NCBI GenBank assembly: GCA_945897515.1
Contig: CAMDFO010000013.1
Coordinates: 24,976 to 88,975 of the forward strand
Length of the DNA: 64,000 nucleotides
From: Rhodoplanes serenus
GTDB taxonomy: Bacteria; Pseudomonadota; Alphaproteobacteria; Rhizobiales; Xanthobacteraceae
Direction: 5' to 3'
Shown: positions 16,498 through 25,048 of the stretch, piece after piece
Position numbering within the stretch: position 1 is the first letter of the stretch
Layout of the letters: every line of letters begins with the position of its first letter
The notes under the pieces: model-generated
What the model was told of the DNA's origin: nothing
Seen by the model: only the letters and a program-made list of their open reading frames with translations
Databases searched by the model: none
Position numbers and translations under genes: made by a program

Positions 16498-17448
16498 ATG
16501 CGGCGGCTGGCGTTTGCGTTTTTGCTCACTGCGCTTTCCTTCGGCGTCGCCCCCGCCCAGGACTGGCCCACCAAGCCCGTCCGCATCGTCGTGCCGTTCG
16601 CGCCGGGCGGCGCGGCGGACGTGTGGGCGCGCATCATCGCCGAGCCGTTGTCGGCCGCGCTCAAGCAGAGCGTGGTGATTGAGAATCGTGGCGGCGCGGG
16701 CGGCATGCTGGCCGCCGCGCAGGTCGCGCGCGCCGAGCCCGATGGTTACACGCTGCTGGTCGGCGGGCTTGCGCCGCAGATCCTCGCGCCGTCGATGGCC
16801 GCGAATCCGGGCTTCGACGCGATCCGCGACTTCGTCCACATCGCCTATATCGGCGGCCCGCCGATCACCTGGGTGGTGCATCCGGCGAGCGACCTGCGTT
16901 CGGTGAAAGACGTGGTCGAGCAAGCGCGCGCCGGCAAGCTCTCGGGCTACGCCTCGTCGGGGGTCGGCACGTTCGGGCATCTCGTGGTCGAATACGTGTC
17001 GAAGCAGCAGGGCATCAAGCTCAGTCACATTCCGTACAACACGGCGGCGTTCGTCGACATCCTGGCCGGGCGAGTGCCGATGGGCTCGTTCACATGGGGC
17101 GCGGCGCTCGGCCAGGTGCAGGGCGGCACATTGCGCGCGCTCGCGGTAACCACCGAGGCGCGGCGGCCGGACGTTCCCGACGTGCCGACGTTCAAGGAGC
17201 TGGGCTACGACCTCGTCGCCAGCACGTGGTTCTCGCTCGCCGCGCCGAAGGGCACACCGCCTGCGGTCGCGCAGCGGCTCAACCGCGAGATCGTCCGCAT
17301 TCTGAATTTGCCGGACATCAAGCCAAGGCTGGAGCGCGACGCCTTCGACGCAAAGTCGTTCACGCCGGCGCAACTGACGGCCTACTTCGAGGCCGAGATC
17401 GCTCGCTGGAAGCCGATCGCGCAAGCCGCCGGCATGAAACCGCAGTAG
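16498..17448 (+). CDS. Bug/TctC-family periplasmic solute-binding protein 1
   Basis: Binding protein of the tripartite tricarboxylate transporter (TTT) type; members bind carboxylates, amino acids or small aromatic acids. The signal peptide is MRRLAFAFLLTALSFGVAPA, cleaved before QDWPTKP. Family marks are KPVRIVVPFAPGGAADVWAR, VVIENRGGAGGMLAA and a C-terminal GTPPAVAQRLNREI. 316 residues, normal length. It precedes hyuA by 12 bp, so the ligand is likely the substrate of that enzyme pair. No TctA or TctB gene is present anywhere in the window. Confidence 0.9.
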   Translation: MRRLAFAFLLTALSFGVAPAQDWPTKPVRIVVPFAPGGAADVWARIIAEPLSAALKQSVVIENRGGAGGMLAAAQVARAEPDGYTLLVGGLAPQILAPSMAANPGFDAIRDFVHIAYIGGPPITWVVHPASDLRSVKDVVEQARAGKLSGYASSGVGTFGHLVVEYVSKQQGIKLSHIPYNTAAFVDILAGRVPMGSFTWGAALGQVQGGTLRALAVTTEARRPDVPDVPTFKELGYDLVASTWFSLAAPKGTPPAVAQRLNREIVRILNLPDIKPRLERDAFDAKSFTPAQLTAYFEAEIARWKPIAQAAGMKPQ

Positions 17449-17460
17449 GCCGGGTCCGCG

Positions 17461-19557
17461 ATGGCATCTCGCAACAAGTCGCGCCCGACGAACGCCGGCA
17501 CGCATGTCCGGCTCGCTGCCGACATCGGTGGCACCTTCACCGATATCGCGGTGTTCGACGACAAGAGCGGCCGGCTGACCTTCGGCAAGGCGCTGTCCAC
17601 GCCGCAGCGCCTGGTCGACGGCATCAGCGCGGGAGTCGAGAAGGCCGGCAGCGACTACAAGTCGGCGGGGTTGTTCCTGCATGGCTCGACCGTCGCAATC
17701 AACACCATTCTGGAGCGCACCGGCGCACGAACGGCGCTGATCACAACGGAAGGCTTCCGCGACGTCTACGAGATCGGCCGCATCAACCGGCCGGACGCCT
17801 ACAATCTATTTTTCCAGAAGCACGTGCCGTTGGTCGAGCGCGCGCTGCGCTTCGAGGCGCGCGAGCGTGTGCGCGCCGATGGCGAGGTGCTGATCCCGCT
17901 CGACGACGCCGAGGTCGCGGCGCTGGGCGACCGGCTCGCCGCGCTCGGCATCGAAGCCGTCGCGATCATGTTCATCAATTGCTATGCCAACGCCGAGCAC
18001 GAGGCGCGGGCGCACGACATCCTGTCGAAACGCCATCCCGGCCTATTCGTGTCGGCGTCGCACGAGCTCAGCCAGGAGTACCGCGAGTTCGAACGCACAT
18101 CGACGGTGGTGGCGAACGCCTACATCGGGCCGAAGGTGCGGCGCTATGTCGGTGAGATCGACAGGCACATCCGGGACGCCGGCTTCAAGGGCTCGTTCCT
18201 GATCGTGCAATCCACCGGCGGCCTGTACGAGAGCGAGCAGGCGCAGACGCAATGCGTTCGCATGCTGGAGTCCGGCCCGGCGGCCGGCGTGATCGGCACC
18301 CAGGCGCTGTGCCATACGCTCGGCATCAAGAATGCCATCGCGTTCGACATGGGTGGCACCACCGCCAAGGCCGGCGTGATCTACAAGGGCGAGGCGCTGA
18401 CCACGGGAGCGGCGCTGATCGGCGGCTACGACAAGGCGCTGCCGGTTCAGATCGCCATGATGGATATTTTCGAGGTCGGCACCGGCGGCGGCTCGATCGC
18501 GCGCGTCGAGGACGGTGCGATCCGCGTCGGCCCGCAGAGCGCTGGTGCGCAGCCGGGACCGGCCTGCTACGGCCTCGGCGGCGAGGAGCCGACCGTGACC
18601 GACGCCAATCTGGTGCTCGGCCGGCTCGGCGCCGACCGCTTTCTCGGCGGCGAGATGATGCTCGACGTGGCGGCAGCGGAGCGCGCTTTGGCCCGCGTTG
18701 GCAAGGCGCTCGGCATGAACGCGACGCAGGCCGCGGACGGTATCCTGCGGATCGCCGCGACCGCGATGTCCTACGCGGTCAAGGGCGTCACCACCGAACG
18801 CGGCCTCGACGCCGGCGATTTCACGCTCGTCGCCTATGGCGGCGCGGGTCCGCTGCACGCGGTGCAGGTCGCGCGCGAGATCGGCATCCGCAAGATCATC
18901 ATTCCCGCCGCGCCGGGCGTGTTCTCGGCGTTCGGCATGCTGTTCTCCGACCTGCGCTACGATTACGTGCGCACCCAGCTCACGTCGCTGGAGGACGCGC
19001 CGTTCGACCGGATCGAGCAGGTCTATCGCAACTTGGAGGAGCAGGGCCGGGCGGCGATCGCCGCGACGTCGGTGGTGCCGCACCGGATCAACGTCAAGCG
19101 CGCGGCCGATATGCGCTATGTCGGCCAGGAGCACGCCGTGACCGTGGATCTGCCGATGAGCGTGTTCAAGAAGCAGGACCGCAAGGCGATCAAGCGCCAC
19201 TTCGACGAGATGCATGAGCTACGCTACGGCACCTCGGCGCCGGCCGAGCGCGCCGAGATCGTCAGCCTGCGCGCCACCGTGACCGGCGAGATGCGAAAGC
19301 CGCCGCAGGAAAAGATCGGAAAGGGCGGAAGCGCGCCGCCGAAATCGGCGTTCAGTGGCAAGCGGCGGGTGTTCTTCGACAGCCGGTTCCGAGACGCGCC
19401 GACCTATCGGCGCTCGGAATTGCTGGCGGGCAACAGGATCAAGGGCCCGGCGCTGATCGAGGAGCACGCCTCGACCACGGTGTTGATGCCGGGCGACGCG
19501 ATGACGGTGGATGCGTGGGGCAATCTGGCGATCGCAGTGGCGGGGGCGCGGCGATGA
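17461..19557 (+). CDS. Hydantoinase/oxoprolinase family, subunit A (HyuA-like)
   Basis: 698 residues. The ATPase domain of the ASKHA fold starts LAADIGGTFTDIAVFDD and contains the second phosphate motif IAFDMGGTTAKAGVI. The C-terminal part (RYVGQEHAVTVDLP, ELRYGTSAP) is standard for N-methylhydantoinase A and acetone/acetophenone carboxylase large subunits. Such enzymes use ATP to open a cyclic amide or to carboxylate a ketone. The stop overlaps the start of the B subunit by four bases (ATGA). The flanking allantoinase-like and Ldh genes favour a cyclic amide substrate. Confidence 0.88.
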   Translation: MASRNKSRPTNAGTHVRLAADIGGTFTDIAVFDDKSGRLTFGKALSTPQRLVDGISAGVEKAGSDYKSAGLFLHGSTVAINTILERTGARTALITTEGFRDVYEIGRINRPDAYNLFFQKHVPLVERALRFEARERVRADGEVLIPLDDAEVAALGDRLAALGIEAVAIMFINCYANAEHEARAHDILSKRHPGLFVSASHELSQEYREFERTSTVVANAYIGPKVRRYVGEIDRHIRDAGFKGSFLIVQSTGGLYESEQAQTQCVRMLESGPAAGVIGTQALCHTLGIKNAIAFDMGGTTAKAGVIYKGEALTTGAALIGGYDKALPVQIAMMDIFEVGTGGGSIARVEDGAIRVGPQSAGAQPGPACYGLGGEEPTVTDANLVLGRLGADRFLGGEMMLDVAAAERALARVGKALGMNATQAADGILRIAATAMSYAVKGVTTERGLDAGDFTLVAYGGAGPLHAVQVAREIGIRKIIIPAAPGVFSAFGMLFSDLRYDYVRTQLTSLEDAPFDRIEQVYRNLEEQGRAAIAATSVVPHRINVKRAADMRYVGQEHAVTVDLPMSVFKKQDRKAIKRHFDEMHELRYGTSAPAERAEIVSLRATVTGEMRKPPQEKIGKGGSAPPKSAFSGKRRVFFDSRFRDAPTYRRSELLAGNRIKGPALIEEHASTTVLMPGDAMTVDAWGNLAIAVAGARR

Positions 19558-21332
19558 AAAAAGCCAAAGTGAGGAAAGCGGGTAAGCCCCGCAACCTCGA
19601 CCCGGTCGTCACCGAGATCGTGCGCAACGGCATCATTGCCGTGACTGAGGAAATGAAGACCAACCTCATGCGCACCGCCTACAACATGATCATCTATGAG
19701 GCGCTGGACTTCACCACCGGCCTGTTCACGCCGGAGGGGGAGACCGTGTCGATCGGCATCGGGCTGCCGATGTTCATCCGCGGCATGGCCGAGACCGTGA
19801 AGGCGAAAATCCGCCATTTCGGCATCAAGGCGATGAAGCCGGGCGACATCTACGTCACCAACGATTCCTACATCACCGGCAGCCACCTCAATCATTTCAC
19901 CTTCACGCTGCCGATTTTTCACAAGGGCAAGCTCGCCGGCTTCTCGTGCTGCATGGCGCACTGGATCGACGTTGGCGGCGTCCTCGGCGGCATGACCACG
20001 GACATTTTTTCCGAAGGCATCCAGATTCCGATCCTGAAGTATCAGGACCGTGGCAAGGTCAACCAGGACCTGGTCGACATCATCCGCCAGAACGTCCGGC
20101 TGCCGCCGCGCGCCATGGGCGATCTGCGCGCGCAGGTCACGGCGGTGAAGACCGGCGAGCGGCGCTATCTTGAGCTGCTTGATCGCTACGGCCGCGCCGA
20201 CGTCGATGCCTCAATCGTCGAGATCATGAACCGCGCCGACGTGGCGGCGCGGGCGCGGACCAGAACCATCCCGGACGGTGTCTACGAGGCCGAGTCGTTC
20301 ATGGACGACGACGGCCTGGAGATCGGCAAGCGCGTGCCGATCAAGGTCAAGGTCACCGTCAAAGGCGACGAGATGACCATCGACCTGACGGATGTGTCGA
20401 AACAGGTGCGCGGCTTTTACAACTCCGGCATCACCACCGGCTATGCCTGCGCGCAGGTCGCCTACAAGTGCATCACCTCGCCGACCGATTATCCGATCAA
20501 CGACGGCGCGTTCCGCAGCCTGAAGACCATCGTGCCGCCGGGCCGCATCGTCAGCGCCGTGCGTCCCGCGCCGATGCGCTGGTGGATGACGTTCCCGATG
20601 ACAATCGTCGACACGATCTTCAAGGCGCTGCAGCCGGCGATTCCCGATCGCGTGATCGCCGGGCACCACGCCGACCTTTTGGCGCCGAGCTTCCACGGCT
20701 TCAATCCGAAAACCTCGGAGTTCTTCATCGGCACGTTCGGGCCGCTCGGCGGCGGCTGGGGCGCGAAGAAAACCGAGGACGGCGTGTCGGCGACGGTGTG
20801 CCTGAACGACGGCGACACCCACAACGGCCCGAACGAGCAGGCCGAGGCGAAATTTCCGATCGTGGTGGAGCGGTTCGAGCTGATCCCGGATTCTGGCGGC
20901 GCCGGCCGGCACCGCGGCGGGCTCGGCATCGCGCGCACCACCCGCGCTTTGACCGACATCGTCGTCAACACCCAGACCGACCGCGCGCATTGCCGGCCGT
21001 GGGGGCTCGACGGCGCGGGCGACGGCACCGGCAATTCCGTGGCGTTCCGCGTGCGCGGTGCATGGAAGGAGGACTTTCCGAACGCCAAGGTGCTGGTGGC
21101 GCAGCTCAAGCCGGAGGACGCGTTCCGCATCAGCTCGGGCGGTGGCGGCGGTTATGGCTCGGCGCTGGAGCGCCCGGTCGAGGACGTGGGCGAGGACGTG
21201 CGGCAGGGCTATGTGTCGGTGAAGGCGGCGCGAGAGCTGTACAGCGTGGTGGTCGATGCCGAGACATTCGAGGTCGACCAGGGCGCGACCGAGGCGTTGC
21301 GCGCTTCAAGACGCCGGGACGGCAACTCGTAA
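19554..21332 (+). CDS. Hydantoinase/oxoprolinase family, subunit B (HyuB-like)
   Basis: 592 residues. Family blocks are visible: LDPVVTEIVRNGIIAVTEEMKTNLMRTAYN near the start, KPGDIYVTNDSYITGSHLNHFTFTLPIF, WIDVGGVLGGM and the C-terminal GGAGRHRGGLGIARTTRAL and RISSGGGGGYGS. The ATG at 19554 overlaps the A-subunit stop. The subunit supplies the amidohydrolase/carboxylase side of the complex. A TctC gene follows about 95 bp downstream on the same strand, so the enzyme is bracketed by two binding proteins. Confidence 0.88.
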   Translation: MKKAKVRKAGKPRNLDPVVTEIVRNGIIAVTEEMKTNLMRTAYNMIIYEALDFTTGLFTPEGETVSIGIGLPMFIRGMAETVKAKIRHFGIKAMKPGDIYVTNDSYITGSHLNHFTFTLPIFHKGKLAGFSCCMAHWIDVGGVLGGMTTDIFSEGIQIPILKYQDRGKVNQDLVDIIRQNVRLPPRAMGDLRAQVTAVKTGERRYLELLDRYGRADVDASIVEIMNRADVAARARTRTIPDGVYEAESFMDDDGLEIGKRVPIKVKVTVKGDEMTIDLTDVSKQVRGFYNSGITTGYACAQVAYKCITSPTDYPINDGAFRSLKTIVPPGRIVSAVRPAPMRWWMTFPMTIVDTIFKALQPAIPDRVIAGHHADLLAPSFHGFNPKTSEFFIGTFGPLGGGWGAKKTEDGVSATVCLNDGDTHNGPNEQAEAKFPIVVERFELIPDSGGAGRHRGGLGIARTTRALTDIVVNTQTDRAHCRPWGLDGAGDGTGNSVAFRVRGAWKEDFPNAKVLVAQLKPEDAFRISSGGGGGYGSALERPVEDVGEDVRQGYVSVKAARELYSVVVDAETFEVDQGATEALRASRRRDGNS

Positions 21333-21426
21333 CCCGGAACAGGCTTGCCAACCCGACCGGCGCGCAACACTCTATCTCCCCAAGCGCCAGCCGCAGGCTG
21401 AGCGAGCGGAATACGGGGAGGACGCG

Positions 21427-22449
21427 ATGCGGCAAGACCAGCATGTCAGTCGTTGGCGTGGTCGCGTGAGCGCCCCCGCCTGTCGTGCCGTCGTGATGGC
21501 GGCAATCGTTGCCGTGGCGGGCGTCGTGGCCGATGTCGCGCTGGCGCAATCCAACTATCCGAACCGGCCGATTCGCGTCGTCGTTGGCTTTACCGCCGGT
21601 GGACCCGCGGACATCACAACCCGGGTGATCGGGGCCAAGCTCAGCACCATCCTGGGCCAGCAGGTCGTCATCGAAAATCGCGCCGGGGCGGGCGGCATGA
21701 TCGCGACCGAATTCGTGTCGCGCGCCGAACCCGACGGCTACACGCTGCTGATGACGCCGATCGTGAACGCCATCAACGAAATCGTGTCGAAGAACCTTCG
21801 CTACAAATTCGGCGAGCATCTGGTGGCGGTGGCGCCTTTGGCCGAAACGGCGAACGTGCTCGTCGTGCACCCGTCGCTCGGTGTGAAAAGCGTCGCCGAG
21901 CTGGTGGCGCTGGCGAAGACCAAGCCCGGCGATCTTCTTTATGCGACCGGCGGCAGGGGCACGATCACCCACCTGACGAGTGAAATGTTCAACATCAGTG
22001 GCGGCGTGAAGCTGATGCCGGTGCATTACCGAGGCGGCGGCGAACTCGTGAAGGATCTGGTGGCCGGTGAGGTCAAGATCATGTTCGCCAGCATCGCGCC
22101 GGTCCAGGGCTTCGTCAAAGACGGTCGGCTGCTCGCGCTGGCGACGACCGGGCCCAAGCGCGACGCGGCGTTCCCGCAGGTGCCGACCATGATCGAATCC
22201 GGTTTCGCCGGATTCGACACCCGATGGTGGTCGGGCCTTCTGGCGCCGGCCGGCACGCCGCGCGCTGTTATCGAGCGGTTGTCGGCCGCCACCGCGGAGG
22301 CGGTCAACCTGCCGGAGATCAAGGCCGCGCTCGCAGCTCAGGGCTTCCAGCCGTTGTCTGGAAATTCGGAGCAGTTCGGCGCGTTCTACCGGAGCGAAGT
22401 CGAGAAGTATCGCACGGTGATCCAGGCCAGCGGCATCACCATCGAGTAG
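21427..22449 (+). CDS. Bug/TctC-family periplasmic solute-binding protein 2
   Basis: 340 residues, with an unusually long n-region before the signal core (MRQDQHVSRWRGRVSAPACR, then AVVMAAIVAVAGVVADVALA). Mature start QSNYPNRPIRVVVGFTAGGPADITTR; ligand loop VVIENRAGAGGMIATEF. It closes the hydantoinase operon and is convergent with the small CPCCG gene, only 17 bases from its end. Its ligand may differ from that of the first copy, since the two share only family-level motifs. Confidence 0.88.
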   Translation: MRQDQHVSRWRGRVSAPACRAVVMAAIVAVAGVVADVALAQSNYPNRPIRVVVGFTAGGPADITTRVIGAKLSTILGQQVVIENRAGAGGMIATEFVSRAEPDGYTLLMTPIVNAINEIVSKNLRYKFGEHLVAVAPLAETANVLVVHPSLGVKSVAELVALAKTKPGDLLYATGGRGTITHLTSEMFNISGGVKLMPVHYRGGGELVKDLVAGEVKIMFASIAPVQGFVKDGRLLALATTGPKRDAAFPQVPTMIESGFAGFDTRWWSGLLAPAGTPRAVIERLSAATAEAVNLPEIKAALAAQGFQPLSGNSEQFGAFYRSEVEKYRTVIQASGITIE

Positions 22450-22466
22450 CAAGAATCTCCGCGCGT

Positions 22467-22664
22467 TCACATCTTCCGATTGACCTTCGCGGTGTAGTTC
22501 ATCCCGCCGGCGCCGCAGCACGGGCAGTTCATCGCCACCAGGATCGCCTGTTTCGCCTGTTCGTCGAGATCGGTGTTGTCCAGCACGGTTCGCATCCGCT
22601 GCTGAAACAAATCATGCAGCGAGGCATCGCCCGAGAAAATCTGCTGGTCGGGTTCCTTGCTCAT
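22467..22664 (-). CDS. Hypothetical small CPCCG protein, 65 residues
   Basis: Starts MSKEPDQQIFSGDASLHDLF. A helical body (LFQQRMRTVLDNTDLDEQAKQAILVAMN) ends in CPCCGAGGMNYTAK, whose three cysteines could bind a metal. The ATG overlaps the stop of the upstream decarboxylase-type gene by four bases (ATGA), so it is translated with it. It may be a partner or chaperone of that enzyme; no family recognised. Confidence 0.7.
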   Translation of the reverse strand: MSKEPDQQIFSGDASLHDLFQQRMRTVLDNTDLDEQAKQAILVAMNCPCCGAGGMNYTAKVNRKM

Positions 22665-23617
22665 CCTGGCAATCGGAAATGCTTTACCGCGTTGTTGAAC
22701 GCGATATCCGTGCGGACATTGTCAGGCAATTTCACGCTATCCATCCAGTGCCCGGCCTCCTCGGCCTGTTCGAACGGATAATCCGCCGCGAACATGATGC
22801 GCTCGTGGCCGAGCGCCGCGATCGTGCAGTCGAGCGGCTCCTGCGAGCACATGCCGGACGTGGTGACCAGGATGTTCTGCTTGATGTACTCGGACGGCGG
22901 CTTGGCCAGCTTGATGCCGTAGAGCTTGGCGCGGCTGTCGAAACGCCATAGCAGGAACGGCAGCGTCTCACCCATATGACCCAGCGCCAGCCGGGCCTTG
23001 GGAAACCGGTCGAACACGCCGCCGAACACCAGACGGAGCGCGTGCGAGCCGGTCTCGAACGTCCATTCCCAGGTGGCGCGGCGCAGGCCCTTGTGGCCGT
23101 CGAGCGCGGGCGACGGCACGACCGGATCGGTCGGATGGATGTAGATCACCGCGCCCAGCGCCTCGGCGCGTTCCCAGAACGGCGAGAGCACGGGGTCGTC
23201 GAGGTAGTGTCCGTTGGTGTGGCCGTTGATCATCGCGCCGGAAAACTTGAGCTGCGTCATGCAGCGTTCCAGCTCGTCGGCCGCGGCCCGGGCATCCTGC
23301 ATGGGCAGATGCGCAAAGCCGGAATAGCGGTCGGGCCGCTTTTGCACCTCGCCGGCGAGGAAATCGTTGGCCGAGCGGGCGTTGCGGACGGCCGTGGCGG
23401 TGTCGTGCTCGGCCTGCACGCCGGGTCCGGCGAGCGACAGCACCGCGCGAGAAATCCCCGCGCCGTCCATGGATTTCAGCCGCAGGTCGCCGAAGTCGGA
23501 CAGCCGCGCGGCCACCTGGGCGAGAATTTTCGGGTCGACGTCGCCGACCGTGGTCTTCCAATAGTCTTCGAAGCCGGGACACAGGAAATGCTCTTCGAGT
23601 GCGATCTTCTTGACCAC
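22661..23617 (-). CDS. Amidohydrolase-type decarboxylase, 2,3-dihydroxybenzoate / gamma-resorcylate decarboxylase-like
   Basis: Metal-dependent, non-oxidative decarboxylase of the ACMSD amidohydrolase group, 318 residues. The start IALEEHF is the hallmark of dihydroxybenzoate decarboxylases. Predicted metal ligands are Glu8, His10, His161 (YIHPTDP) and Asp279 (FAADYPFE), with catalytic His214 in GHMGETLP; spacing matches gamma-resorcylate decarboxylase. NGHTNGHYLDDP also fits. The start is a GTG at 23617 with a strong ribosome site (GGGAGGAACC); longer readings run into the divergent promoter. It would remove CO2 from a hydroxybenzoate-type acid. Confidence 0.82.
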   Translation of the reverse strand: MVKKIALEEHFLCPGFEDYWKTTVGDVDPKILAQVAARLSDFGDLRLKSMDGAGISRAVLSLAGPGVQAEHDTATAVRNARSANDFLAGEVQKRPDRYSGFAHLPMQDARAAADELERCMTQLKFSGAMINGHTNGHYLDDPVLSPFWERAEALGAVIYIHPTDPVVPSPALDGHKGLRRATWEWTFETGSHALRLVFGGVFDRFPKARLALGHMGETLPFLLWRFDSRAKLYGIKLAKPPSEYIKQNILVTTSGMCSQEPLDCTIAALGHERIMFAADYPFEQAEEAGHWMDSVKLPDNVRTDIAFNNAVKHFRLPG

Positions 23618-23664
23618 GGTTCCTCCCGGCCTTTGGGCATTTCGCGTTCTGTAGCGCAGCCCGA

Positions 23665-23685
23665 TGGGCATGTATATCATGCCCA
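23665..23685. promoter_or_regulatory. Palindromic operator-like site TGGGCATG-TATAT-CATGCCCA
   Basis: Perfect 8-bp arms around a 5-bp AT centre, in the 102-bp divergent region between the decarboxylase-type gene and the cyclase gene. Imperfect outer extension GAT...ATC. Size and symmetry suit a dimeric repressor of the GntR type; no such regulator gene is nearby. The stretch GTATATCAT recurs at 29487 in another divergent region. Confidence 0.55.
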
Positions 23686-23719
23686 CATCGAACCGAAGAA
23701 TGCGCTTGGGAGGGCATAG

Positions 23720-24565
23720 GTGGCGAAGAAAATACGCGGGATCAGCTTCGAGGAAAACCTGAAGAACGACATGGGGCTGGAGTTCTACAATCTCTCCCAT
23801 CGCTTCGGTTACCAGTCCCCGAATTGGCCCTATTTCGAGGACGTCAAGATCGAGCGCATCCACTACATGGCGAAGTCGGGCGTGCTGTCGCAGCGCATCA
23901 CGACCTCGATGCACAACACCACCCACATCGACGCCCCGGCGCACGTCATCCAGGGCACGCCGTTCATCGACGAGGTGCCGCTCCCACATTTCTTCGGCTC
24001 GGGCATCGTGGTTTCGATCCCGAAGAAAAAATGGGAGCCGATCACCTACGACGATCTCGAAAAGGCCGCCGGCAAGATCGTGCGGCCGCGCGACGTGGTG
24101 ATCGTCAACACCGGCTGGCATCACCAGTACGAAGACAGCGAGGATTATTTCTGCCGCGCGCCCGGCTTCGTGAAGTCGGCCGGCGAATGGTTCGTCGAGA
24201 AGAAGGTCAAGGTGGTCGGTCACGACACCCAGGCGAACGATCATCCGCTCGCGACCGCGATCGGTCCGCAGCGCAACGGGCCGCTGCATCCGCACCTCGC
24301 CGACGAATATAAAAAGTGGTCGGGCGGCCGCGACTGGAAGGACGACTTTCCGGAGTGGGAGCCGGTGCACCGGATTTTGTTTTCCAACGGCATCCTCGGC
24401 ATCGAGAACGTCGGCGGCGATCTCGACAAGGTCACCGGCCGGCGCTGCACCTTCGCGTTCTTTCCCTGGAACTGGGACCGCGGCGACGGCTGCATCATCC
24501 GCCTGGTCGCGATCGTCGACCCGAAAGGCTCGTACCGGATCGAAAAAGGGGAGAAGTTCAAGTGA
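23720..24565 (+). CDS. Cyclase-family metal hydrolase (kynurenine formamidase / isatin hydrolase fold)
   Basis: 281 residues. The metal motif is HNTTHIDAPAH (His65, His69, Asp71, His75), the form of the family's HxGTHxDxPxH. Members hydrolyse formamides, isatin or ring lactones and lactams. The start is GTG at 23720 with GGGAGGG six bases upstream. The next gene (cupin) overlaps its stop through GTGA. It opens a five-gene plus-strand run ending in an extradiol dioxygenase, so a ring-opening hydrolysis in aromatic catabolism is likely. Confidence 0.8.
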   Translation: MAKKIRGISFEENLKNDMGLEFYNLSHRFGYQSPNWPYFEDVKIERIHYMAKSGVLSQRITTSMHNTTHIDAPAHVIQGTPFIDEVPLPHFFGSGIVVSIPKKKWEPITYDDLEKAAGKIVRPRDVVIVNTGWHHQYEDSEDYFCRAPGFVKSAGEWFVEKKVKVVGHDTQANDHPLATAIGPQRNGPLHPHLADEYKKWSGGRDWKDDFPEWEPVHRILFSNGILGIENVGGDLDKVTGRRCTFAFFPWNWDRGDGCIIRLVAIVDPKGSYRIEKGEKFK

Positions 24566-24903
24566 TCGTCCGAAAATTTTCCGAGGCGAAGTCCTACGAG
24601 GCTCCGAACCACCGCGACTACAAGTCGTTCCGCGTGTTCGGGGCCGAGATGGGCGGCTCGCAGGCCTTGATCTTCGGCATCTCGCATTTCCTGCCCGGCG
24701 GCGGCGCCGGTCCGGATGCCTCGCCGCCCGAGAAGATCTACTATGTGCTGGCGGGTGAACTCACGGTGATTGCGGGAGGCAAGGAGACCGTCATTCGCCA
24801 GGGCGATAGCTGCTACATCGCGCCGAACGAGAATCGCGAGATTATCAATCGCGGCAACGAAGTCTGCACCATCGCGGTTGCGGTGGCCGCGCCGCCGAAG
24901 TGA
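24562..24903 (+). CDS. Cupin-domain protein without the usual metal ligands, 113 residues
   Basis: A cupin barrel is readable (FGISHFLPGGGAGPDASPPEKIYYVLAGELTVIAGG and DSCYIAPNENREIINRG). The HxH of motif 1 reads P-D-A-S and the motif-2 His is Arg, so no normal metal site remains. It starts at GTG 24562, overlapping the cyclase stop. It could be a binding or structural protein, or use an unusual chemistry. A palindromic repeat separates it from the following SDR. Confidence 0.7.
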   Translation: MIVRKFSEAKSYEAPNHRDYKSFRVFGAEMGGSQALIFGISHFLPGGGAGPDASPPEKIYYVLAGELTVIAGGKETVIRQGDSCYIAPNENREIINRGNEVCTIAVAVAAPPK

Positions 24904-24954
24904 TACAGCGCAGCGGCAGACACGGTGCCATCCCATCGCACCACAAACGACGGT

Positions 24955-25027
24955 GTCATCGCCCGCGCAGGCGGGCGATCCAGTAACCCCAGCAAATGCT
25001 GGATGCCCCGCCTTCGCGGGGCATGAC
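24955..25027. repeat. Intergenic palindrome, GTCATCGCCCGC / GGGGCATGAC family
   Basis: Opens GTCATCGCCCGCGCAGGCGGGCGATCCAG and closes GGATGCCCCGCCTTCGCGGGGCATGAC; each half is itself a perfect hairpin (GCCCGC..GCGGGC and CCCCGC..GCGGGG). It lies between the cupin and SDR genes of the same run. Confidence 0.85.
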
Positions 25028-25048
25028 AGCGGAGAAGAGGCGCCACCA

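Noticed and set aside
13392..16706. 1104-residue reverse frame
   Set aside because: Antisense to five well-supported plus-strand genes; no motif.
22661..24370. Longer reverse frame giving a 569-residue decarboxylase
   Set aside because: The extra part is antisense to the cyclase gene and crosses the divergent promoter; GTG 23617 has a strong ribosome site and gives the normal family length.
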